From Nitrospinota bacterium (GTDB lineage Bacteria > UBA8248 > JACPRG01), in contig JASLXW010000240.1 of the NCBI GenBank assembly GCA_030740135.1, positions 1 to 6,390 of the forward strand: a DNA stretch of 6,390 nucleotides, given 5' to 3'. Shown piece by piece: positions 1 through 4,868 of this stretch. The translations under genes were made by a program, and so were the position numbers. Positions within the stretch are counted from its first letter, which is position 1; each line of letters begins with the position of its first letter. The notes beneath the pieces were generated by a model. The model did no database searches. It worked only from the letters and a program-made list of their open reading frames with translations, and was not told the DNA's origin.

Positions 1-1
1 G

Positions 2-73
2 AATGTCGTCCTCGGCGGGGCGTCCCGCGCCATTTTGTCCCGGGCCGGATTCGGGCCCGCCGATCCGCCGTAG
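2..73 (+). CDS. modA: Probable C-terminal tail of molybdate-binding protein ModA (partial, 5' end outside window)
   Basis: Only the last 23 codons are present, read in frame 2 and ending at TAG 71-73. The tail reads ...ASRAILSRAGFGPADPP. This resembles the end of periplasmic molybdate-binding proteins, where a helix of the form 'eAr-il-r-yGF' closes the protein with a Gly-Phe and a short Pro-rich end. The next gene on the same strand is modB, the usual neighbour of modA. The call rests on a short tail plus context. If correct, the protein is the periplasmic receptor that hands molybdate or tungstate to the ModB channel. The alternative is that this frame is open by chance, since a 23-codon open frame is not rare at this GC content. 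Confidence 0.45.
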   Translation, partial: NVVLGGASRAILSRAGFGPADPP

Positions 74-106
74 TCCGGCGGGTGTCACCTTCGGTCCCGA
101 AGGGTG
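65..106 (+). other. Two tandem stem-loops between modA and modB
   Basis: CCGCCG (65-70) pairs perfectly with CGGCGG (76-81), leaving a 5-nt loop that contains the TAG stop of the putative modA tail. Immediately after, CACCTTCG (86-93) pairs with CGAAGGGTG (98-106), giving 8 bp with one bulged G and a 4-nt loop. Neither is followed by a T-run, so a rho-independent terminator is unlikely. Such intercistronic hairpins often protect upstream mRNA or reduce read-through into a permease gene. That role here is inference. Confidence 0.35.
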
Positions 107-147
107 GAAGAAAGGGCGCCCGGGGCCTTTGACAGGGGAATGGGGCA

Positions 148-825
148 TTGGAAGGCCAAGCCTGGTTTTCCGTACAACTCTCTCTTTGGGTCGCCGGCGT
201 TTCGACCTTGATCGTCGCCGTCCTGGGAACGTCCATCGCGTATTTTTTCGCCAAGCGCGACTTTCCGGGAAAGAACGTCCTGGACATCCTGGTCACGCTC
301 CCGCTGGTGCTGCCGCCGACGGTCACGGGTTATTACCTGATTCGCCTCCTGGGCCGAAAGGGTTTGATCGGCGGGCCGCTCTACGACCTGACGGGTTGGT
401 CGGTGACGTTCACCTGGTGGGGCGCGATTGTCGCCTCCACGGTGGTTTCTTTGCCCTTCATGGTCCGGACCGGGCGGGCGGCCATCGAATCGGTGGACCG
501 CAACGTGGAGTACGCCTCGCAGTTGCTGGGCAAGAGCGAATGGTTCACCGCGCTGACCATCACCCTTCCCCTTGCGCGGCATGGGCTGATCGCCGGCCTC
601 ATTCTGGCGTTCGCCCGGGCCATGGGGGAGTTCGGCGCGACCCTCATGTTGGCGGGCAACATCCCCGGGCGGACCAATACGATGCCGCTCGAGATCTACG
701 GGGCCTTCGCGGGAGGCGACCTGGGGCAGGCGCACTGGCTGGTCTTGGGCCATACCGGCATATCCTTTCTGGCCCTTTATCTGGCCACCTGGTGGAGCCG
801 CGAACGGGTGAAAGCCGGGACCTGA
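148..825 (+). CDS. modB: Molybdate ABC transporter permease ModB
   Basis: This is the inner-membrane permease of a molybdate (possibly tungstate) importer. It forms a homodimeric channel between the ModA receptor and the ModC ATPase and supplies metal for molybdenum-cofactor enzymes. The 225 residues match the usual ModB length. Hydrophobic segments lie at about 10-34, 46-68, 88-106, 143-170 and 195-215. Family hallmarks are LPLVLPPTVTGYYL (51-64), the cytoplasmic coupling loop EYASQLLG...ITLPLARHG (121-146), and the signature AFARAMGEFGATLMLAGNIPG (154-174) followed by TMPLEIY (178-184). The start is TTG. The frame is closed by TGA at 130-132, no ATG or GTG lies between that stop and 148, and AGGGGA (134-139) sits 8 nt upstream as Shine-Dalgarno. 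No modC follows. The next + strand gene is flgM, after 361 nt of regulatory sequence. A ModB family call is secure, but molybdate versus tungstate is not decided. Confidence 0.95.
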   Translation: MEGQAWFSVQLSLWVAGVSTLIVAVLGTSIAYFFAKRDFPGKNVLDILVTLPLVLPPTVTGYYLIRLLGRKGLIGGPLYDLTGWSVTFTWWGAIVASTVVSLPFMVRTGRAAIESVDRNVEYASQLLGKSEWFTALTITLPLARHGLIAGLILAFARAMGEFGATLMLAGNIPGRTNTMPLEIYGAFAGGDLGQAHWLVLGHTGISFLALYLATWWSRERVKAGT

Positions 826-837
826 CGGCGCGGAGCG

Positions 838-854
838 GCCGGAGACGTTCCGGC
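838..854 (+). terminator. Hairpin just after modB, weak terminator candidate
   Basis: GCCGGA (838-843) pairs perfectly with TCCGGC (849-854) around a 5-nt loop, 13 nt after the modB stop codon. There is no T-run behind it, so it is not a canonical intrinsic terminator. It may be an mRNA 3'-end stabiliser or a factor-dependent stop. Its position separates the mod transcript from the sigma-28/riboswitch unit. Confidence 0.3.
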
Positions 855-902
855 GAATTCGTGTTGCGGGGATGGAAAAATCGGCCGAATGGGAAATTCC
901 GC

Positions 903-930
903 TAAAGTGCGGGGCCTCGAATCCCGATAT
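903..930 (+). promoter_or_regulatory. Sigma-28 (FliA/SigD)-type promoter for the riboswitch-flgM unit
   Basis: TAAAG (903-907) matches the -35 box and CCCGATAT (923-930) matches the -10 box of flagellar sigma-28 promoters, whose known consensus is TAAA-N15-GCCGATAA/T. The gap after TAAA is 16 nt here, one longer than the optimum but within the range reported for SigD-type promoters. The -10 box differs from GCCGATAT at one base. Transcription would start near 936-939, about 45 nt before the riboswitch aptamer. The downstream gene encodes an anti-sigma-28 protein, and flgM is commonly transcribed by sigma-28 itself, so context supports the match. No convincing sigma-70 promoter is visible between 826 and 980. 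Confidence 0.6.
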
Positions 931-981
931 TGAGATTAACGACGGCGAACCGAGCCGGCGTTTAGAAAATTTGATCAGGAA

Positions 982-1082
982 GTTTGAGTCGTAAAAGGCA
1001 AACTACACCGAAAGGGTAGGGCGCAAAGCCGCTAGCCTAACCCCCGAAGACGGGGTAAGGCAGTAGGGCTGCCGACGCGGAC
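982..1082 (+). promoter_or_regulatory. Cyclic-di-GMP-I (GEMM-I) riboswitch aptamer
   Basis: This mRNA leader element senses cyclic dinucleotides. The closing helix pairs 982-991 with 1073-1082 (9 of 10 positions, including two G-U pairs). The conserved GGCAAAC is at 997-1003. The first hairpin is CUAC, a bulged A, CC, a GAAA tetraloop (1010-1013), then GG and GUAG (1014-1019). The core GGGCGCAAAGCC follows at 1019-1030. CCUAA (1036-1040) and UAAGG (1056-1060) flank the helix CCCCG/CGGGG and form the expected tetraloop receptor. The last hairpin is GGCAG (1059-1063) with CUGCC (1069-1073). By alignment to the Vibrio Vc2 aptamer, the ligand-contacting G20 and C92 correspond to G997 and C1072. 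G20 favours c-di-GMP, whereas the Geobacter cGAMP-selective variants carry A20, although some G20 members are promiscuous. It sits between a sigma-28-like promoter and a terminator, upstream of flgM. Confidence 0.9.
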
Positions 1083-1090
1083 CTCGTGTC

Positions 1091-1128
1091 GAAAGCGCCC
1101 ATCCCGAACAGGATGGGCGTTTTCTTTT
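1091..1128 (+). terminator. Intrinsic terminator, expression platform of the riboswitch
   Basis: GCGCCCATCC (1095-1104) faces GGATGGGCG (1111-1119) across a 6-nt loop. The nine core pairs from 1096 are perfect, and a G-U pair plus GAAA/TTTC extend the stem to 14 bp (1091-1104 with 1111-1124). The T-rich tract TTTTCTTTT spans 1120-1128. The hairpin begins 9 nt after the aptamer's closing helix and lies 58 nt before the flgM start codon. It is therefore placed to control read-through into flgM and is not the end of modB transcription. Whether ligand raises or lowers termination is not decided by the sequence. Confidence 0.9.
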
Positions 1129-1186
1129 GGTGAGGGTTGGCGCCGGTCGGATATCACGCCGCCGGACGAAATGAGGAGAGTAATCG

Positions 1187-1576
1187 ATGACGTTGAACGC
1201 CAACCCGCACAAGAATTACCAGTCCATGTTGAAGGTCGGTCAAAGAAAGCCCCTGACGTCGAGGCGGCAAGCCGTTCAGAAGAATCCCAGTGTTGTGGTG
1301 AAGCTCTCCGAAGGGGCCGTCGCCCTTTCGGAAATCCAGGGACTTGAAAAGCTCAATTCCGTCGATCGGACAGAACGGATTCAGGGTCTCAAGCAGGCCA
1401 TCCAGAACGGCCAATACCGGGTGGACAGCTTTCTCATCGCCCAGGCCCTGCTCGAGGAGGAAAAGGCCCTCAAAAGCCTGGTGGGGGGTATGGATGAGGG
1501 GGGCGAAGACGAGCCGGCGGAGGCGGGCGAATCCTTGCTGATGATCCCGCAAGGGGAAGGAGATCTGGTCGCGTAG
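1187..1576 (+). CDS. flgM: FlgM-like anti-sigma-28 factor
   Basis: FlgM binds sigma-28 (FliA) in the cytoplasm and holds late flagellar genes off until the hook-basal body is complete, when it is exported. The 129-residue protein has the family pattern in its middle. VKLSEGAVAL (38-47) resembles the 'V-LS--A' box. Residues 60-92 (DRTERIQGLKQAIQNGQYRVD...IAQALLEEE) match the sigma-28-binding region 'vR-ekV--lK-aI-nGtY-vd---IA--LL-e'. The N-terminal 35 residues are basic and low-complexity, as expected for a disordered, export-competent segment. An acidic Gly-rich tail (about 101-129) goes beyond the roughly 100 residues typical of FlgM. The ATG at 1187 follows GAGGAG (1173-1178) by 8 nt. It lies alone, without flgA or flgN, under the sigma-28-like promoter and c-di-GMP riboswitch, and converges on the ABC operon. 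The family call is good, but anti-sigma activity is untested. Confidence 0.85.
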   Translation: MTLNANPHKNYQSMLKVGQRKPLTSRRQAVQKNPSVVVKLSEGAVALSEIQGLEKLNSVDRTERIQGLKQAIQNGQYRVDSFLIAQALLEEEKALKSLVGGMDEGGEDEPAEAGESLLMIPQGEGDLVA

Positions 1577-1581
1577 GGCGG

Positions 1582-1595
1582 GCGGCGCCGGCCGC
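1582..1595. terminator. GC-rich hairpin between convergent genes
   Basis: GCGGC (1582-1586) pairs with GCCGC (1591-1595) around GCCG. It lies in the 30-nt gap between the flgM stop (1574-1576) and the stop of the convergent ABC ATPase gene (1607-1609). It lacks a T-run on either strand. It could slow polymerase or act as a 3'-end stem for both transcripts, but as a terminator it is weak. Confidence 0.25.
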
Positions 1596-1606
1596 GCCTC
1601 GCTGTG

Positions 1607-2680
1607 CTATTCACGGCAGAGGAACAGGGCGTTTTGGGTCAACGAGACGTAGACCGGAGACCCGCTCGCCAGGCCCCACTTTGGAAGGAAATGTTTCTGA
1701 ATGTCCGCGACCAGCCTCGGGCCGTCGGGAAATATTTTCACGTGAACGACCATGATGTTTTTCCGCTCCATGATGGAGACCACGGTGGCCGTCAGGGTGT
1801 TGGGCCGGTCTTCCGGCGCCACCGACAACCGTACGTCCGGGGGTGAGATCCCCAGGTAAGCGCGCTCCCCCGGTCGAAACCGGGCGTCCTCATGGAGGGA
1901 GATCTCCTTCTCCCCCATCTGAACCTTCATTTCACCGTTCACGAAATTCAGGACCCGGCAGGGGAAGAGGTTCTCGATGCCGACGCACTGGGCCGTCCGG
2001 AAGTGCGCCGGACGCTCCAGGATGTCCTCCCGCGCCCCCTTTTCAATGACCTTGCCCTGATCGATGACCACCACACGGTCGGCCAGCGAATAAGCCTCCC
2101 GCAGGTTGTGCGTGACGTAGAGCATCGGGATGGCGAACCGCTCTTTCAGGGCGGAGATGTCCCAAAGGATCCGCTCCCGCGTGGGCTCGTCCAGCGCCGA
2201 GAGGGGCTCGTCCATGATGAGCAGGGACGGCTCGGCCGCGAGGGTCCGGGCGATGGCGACCCGCTGCCGCTGACCGCCGGAGAGCTGGGCGGGACGGCGA
2301 TCCAAAAGCTCGCCGACCCGCAGGATAGAAACGATGCCGGTGATCTTCGCGTCGATCTCCCGATGGCTTTCCTTTCGGACGCGCAAAGGGAAGGCGATGT
2401 TTTCATAGACCGTGAGATGCGGGTAGAGGGCGTAGTTCTGAAAGACCACGCCCACGTTGCGCCGCTGGGGCGGCCAATCGCCGACCTCGCGCTCCCCGAA
2501 AAGGATTCGGCCCGCCGAGATCCGGTGGATGCCGCAGATGGACAGGAGGGTCGTCGTCTTGCCGCAGCCCGAGGGGCCCAGTAGGGCCATCATTTCCCCG
2601 TCGCGCACCTCCAGGTCCAGGTCTTCGATGACGTGCGTCGGGCCGAAGGATTTGGAGACGCCCTCCAGGAGGATGCGCAT
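1607..2680 (-). CDS. ABC transporter ATP-binding protein, MalK/UgpC-like
   Basis: This is the cytoplasmic ATPase that powers the importer encoded just upstream. The nucleotide-binding domain covers about residues 1-235. It has Walker A GPSGCGKT (35-42), Q-loop Gln81, signature LSGGQ (133-137), Walker B LLIMDEP (153-159) with catalytic Glu158, and H-loop His191, so it should be active. Residues about 236-357 form a C-terminal OB/TOBE-type regulatory domain (ENLFPCRVL at 236-244, GISPPDVRLS at 277-286, final strand VYVSL). The 357-residue length is normal for the MalK/UgpC/PotA group. The start ATG overlaps the preceding permease stop by one base (TGATG), which implies translational coupling. 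It is the last gene of the operon. The C-terminal domain also resembles that of ModC-type ATPases. Since modB has no adjacent modC, the ATPase could serve more than one permease, but that is inference. Confidence 0.92.
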   Translation of the reverse strand: MRILLEGVSKSFGPTHVIEDLDLEVRDGEMMALLGPSGCGKTTTLLSICGIHRISAGRILFGEREVGDWPPQRRNVGVVFQNYALYPHLTVYENIAFPLRVRKESHREIDAKITGIVSILRVGELLDRRPAQLSGGQRQRVAIARTLAAEPSLLIMDEPLSALDEPTRERILWDISALKERFAIPMLYVTHNLREAYSLADRVVVIDQGKVIEKGAREDILERPAHFRTAQCVGIENLFPCRVLNFVNGEMKVQMGEKEISLHEDARFRPGERAYLGISPPDVRLSVAPEDRPNTLTATVVSIMERKNIMVVHVKIFPDGPRLVADIQKHFLPKWGLASGSPVYVSLTQNALFLCRE

Positions 2681-3504
2681 CAGCCTTTCGTCCCCCCGGC
2701 GTAGATGTGCATCAGTTTTTCCTGTGTGAACAGATAAAAGATCAGGACCGGCGCGATGTAGAAAATGCCGACCGCTTTGAACAGGCCGAAGTCGGACAGG
2801 TAATTGTCCTGCAACAGCCCCGCGAGATAAACGGAGAGGGTTTGAACCCCGGCGCTCGGCGCGAGGATCAGGGGCAGGACGTATTCACTCCAGCCGGCGA
2901 TGAAGGAAAAGATCGATAAGGCGGCGACGCCGGGCCGGATCTGCGGCAGGATGAGCTTTCGCCAGACCTGAAAACGGCTCGCGCCGTCCTGGAGGCCGGC
3001 CATCTCGATCTCCCAGGGGACCGAATCGTAAAACCCCTTCATGACCCAGATTCCCAGCGGCAATTCCAGGGAGGCCTTGACGAGGATCACGCCGATCAGC
3101 GTGTTGTAGAGCTTGAGGGCCTGGAGCATGACGAAAATGGCGATGATGAGGGTGATGCTCGGAAAGGCGTGAAGGAGAAGAACGCCGCCGAGGACGGGAC
3201 CGCGAAAGCGCCACTTCAGGCGGGAGAGGGCGTACCCGGCCGTGGCGGAGAGGCTGACGACGATCACGACGACGCTGCACGCGAAGATCAGGGTGTTCAG
3301 CGCAACGGGCCAGATCGAGGCATGGCCTTCGAGGGTCTGATAGAGGAAACGCCAGTTTTTCAGCGTCCACGCCGAGGGCCGGATGCCGCCGTCTTCGGTC
3401 AAGGTGACGCTGTCCACGAACAGCCAGACGTACATGATCAGGATGGGCAGGGAGATGATGGATAGGAAGACGGTCGCTCCCCGGCGTTTTTTCCCGTGGT
3501 TCAT
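2680..3504 (-). CDS. ABC transporter permease, MalG/UgpE-like
   Basis: This is the second inner-membrane half of the carbohydrate-type (CUT1) importer, pairing with the MalF-like protein from the preceding gene. It has 274 residues, normal for MalG-like proteins, and about six membrane segments: roughly 12-31, 68-91, 105-129, 136-155, 194-216 and 243-260. The coupling loop that docks on the ATPase is EMAGLQDGASRFQVWRKLILP (167-187), a good EAA motif. The C-terminus IYAGGTKG is the 'aGavKG'-type end common in the family. I chose the ATG at 3504, which lies 2 nt past the upstream permease's stop codon. The frame stays open further upstream, but that extension only overlaps the neighbouring gene out of frame and adds an unrelated Arg/Gly-rich stretch. 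The stop codon shares a base with the ATPase start. Confidence 0.92.
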   Translation of the reverse strand: MNHGKKRRGATVFLSIISLPILIMYVWLFVDSVTLTEDGGIRPSAWTLKNWRFLYQTLEGHASIWPVALNTLIFACSVVVIVVSLSATAGYALSRLKWRFRGPVLGGVLLLHAFPSITLIIAIFVMLQALKLYNTLIGVILVKASLELPLGIWVMKGFYDSVPWEIEMAGLQDGASRFQVWRKLILPQIRPGVAALSIFSFIAGWSEYVLPLILAPSAGVQTLSVYLAGLLQDNYLSDFGLFKAVGIFYIAPVLIFYLFTQEKLMHIYAGGTKG

Positions 3505-3506
3505 CG

Positions 3507-4814
3507 TCAGTTCTCTATCGGCGGGTCGGAAAGAAGCGTCTTGAAGTTGAACAGACGCAGATAGACGAGCCCCAGGGCGACGCCGACCAACACCAGGACC
3601 ACCGCCAGCGTCGAGCCGTAGCCGTACCGGAGGTTGCCGAAGTAGTTGGACAGCGCCGTATGATAAGCGTGCAGCGCCCAGACCTCGGTCGTGAAGAATC
3701 CCGGCCCCCCGTCGGTGGTCAACTGGATGTACTCCCACGAGGTCAGGGGGCTCAACGTCTGGTAGCTGGTGATGAACAGGATCGGCCAGCGCATCAGCGG
3801 GAGGACGATCCGAAAGGCCTGCTGAAGCGGATAGGCCCCGTCCACTTCGGCCGCGTGCAGGATGGACTTGGGAATGGCCTGCATGGCGCTGGAAAATATG
3901 ATCAGCCCCATGCTCGCGCCCACGAATCCGTTGATAAGAATGATGAAGGTCCAGGGAAATTCCATCAGCCAGTTGGCGCCGCCGACTCCCATGGGTTTGA
4001 GGAAATGGCTGATGAAACCCTTATCGTAAGTGAACCATTTCCACACCAGGATGTAGAGGACGGACGGGCTGATCCGGGGGATGAGCCAGACCGCCCGGAA
4101 GAATTTCGATTGTCCCGGCGGAATGTAAAAGGTCATCAGCGCCAGAAGAAGCGCGAGGCCGGTGTTGAACAGGAGAAGCGTCGAGAAAACATAGAACAGC
4201 GTGTTCATCAAAATCCGCGCCGAAAACTGGCTGGCGAAAAGCTCCTTGTAGTTGCCGAGTGTCCATTTCCAGTTCGTATTGGCGAGGTCCAGCAGGGTCC
4301 TGAAATCTTTCCCGCTCAATTCAATGCCGAGACTGAGCAGGGCGGACCGGAGCTCATCGGCGGAAGAGAACGCCGCGTTCTTGATCGTTCGGGCGACGGT
4401 TCTGGATATTTTCTTTCGTTCCATGTGAGAACGCGGACGGTTCTCGAGCCTTTTGAGATCGGAGAGCAGCCTTTTTCCCGAGCGATAGGTTTTCCCGGAA
4501 AGCTTCCGCTGGATTTCGCGCAGCGTGGCCGGTTCGAGACCCGACGCCTGTAACGCGTCCAGGCCCTTGGCGTCGAATTTGAAAACAGTGCGGCCGAGCT
4601 TGCGAATGACCTCCGCGTTGAAGTCCGTCGCCTCGAGTCGGCGGAGGGTCTCCCGCGTGAGGACATACCGCTTCCCGAGAATTCCGGTTTCGGATCCCAT
4701 GTTCGTGAAACTGAACAGAAACGTCAGGACGGCCGGGATGAGATAAAAGAGCGTAACGGCAAGGCCCGCCGGGAAGAGGAACCCGAAAAGCAGCCGGTTC
4801 TGGGGTTTCAACAT
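3507..4814 (-). CDS. ABC transporter permease, MalF/UgpA-like, with large insertion after TM1
   Basis: This is the first inner-membrane half of the CUT1-type importer. Its 435 residues far exceed the roughly 290-310 of UgpA-like permeases. TM1 is about 9-36 (ending FSFTNMG). The family core resumes near NWKWTLGNYKELF (181-193), which matches the usual 'f-GL-NY--ll' box after TM1. About 140 residues (41-180) lie between them. They are charged and predicted helical, with no hydrophobic segment, and should be periplasmic. The core then has segments near 202-229, 240-260, 287-310, 342-358 and 400-420. The EAA loop is HAAEVDGAYPLQQAFRIVLPL (320-340). The insert is not equivalent in position or sequence to the periplasmic P2 domain of E. 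coli MalF, which follows TM3. The ATG at 4814 follows AGGA by 7 nt. The permease call is firm, but the insert's role is unknown. Confidence 0.93.
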   Translation of the reverse strand: MLKPQNRLLFGFLFPAGLAVTLFYLIPAVLTFLFSFTNMGSETGILGKRYVLTRETLRRLEATDFNAEVIRKLGRTVFKFDAKGLDALQASGLEPATLREIQRKLSGKTYRSGKRLLSDLKRLENRPRSHMERKKISRTVARTIKNAAFSSADELRSALLSLGIELSGKDFRTLLDLANTNWKWTLGNYKELFASQFSARILMNTLFYVFSTLLLFNTGLALLLALMTFYIPPGQSKFFRAVWLIPRISPSVLYILVWKWFTYDKGFISHFLKPMGVGGANWLMEFPWTFIILINGFVGASMGLIIFSSAMQAIPKSILHAAEVDGAYPLQQAFRIVLPLMRWPILFITSYQTLSPLTSWEYIQLTTDGGPGFFTTEVWALHAYHTALSNYFGNLRYGYGSTLAVVLVLVGVALGLVYLRLFNFKTLLSDPPIEN

Positions 4815-4833
4815 CGGGCATTCCTGCTTTTTG

Positions 4834-4853
4834 GAGGCGGCGACGCGCCCCTC
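4834..4853 (-). other. Intercistronic stem-loop between binding-protein and permease genes
   Basis: GAGG (4834-4837) pairs with CCTC (4850-4853) and GGCG (4839-4842) with CGCC (4846-4849). This gives 8 bp with one bulge and a 3-nt loop, in the only sizeable gap (54 nt) of the operon. Stem-loops at this place in malE-malF-type operons are known to leave a stable binding-protein message and reduce downstream transcript, so that the receptor outnumbers the membrane complex. That effect here is inferred from position. Confidence 0.45.
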
Positions 4854-4868
4854 GATGGACGGGAAATC

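Noticed and set aside
41..59. Inverted repeat CGGGCC/GGCCCG inside the modA tail
   Set aside because: It is a 6-bp stem with a 7-nt loop in very GC-rich coding sequence and no T-run, so it is likely chance.
3..905. A 300-codon open frame on the + strand covering modB and its flanks
   Set aside because: Its translation is Arg/Gly/Pro-rich with no recognisable family, and it overlaps modB, whose motifs and hydrophobic segments are clear. It is a high-GC shadow frame.
1171..1353. Short + strand frame starting at the ATG at 1171, overlapping the flgM start
   Set aside because: It has no ribosome site at a proper distance, since GAGGAG lies inside it, and no similarity to FlgM. The conserved FlgM region is in the frame that starts at 1187.
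3505..3738. Possible N-terminal extension of the MalG-like permease up to 3738
   Set aside because: The added 78 residues overlap the upstream permease out of frame and look like shadow translation. The ATG at 3504 gives a normal-length MalG-like protein with typical coupling spacing.
3660..4553. A 297-codon + strand open frame antisense to the MalF-like permease gene
   Set aside because: It is charged with no domain pattern, and the opposite strand has membrane segments and an EAA loop.
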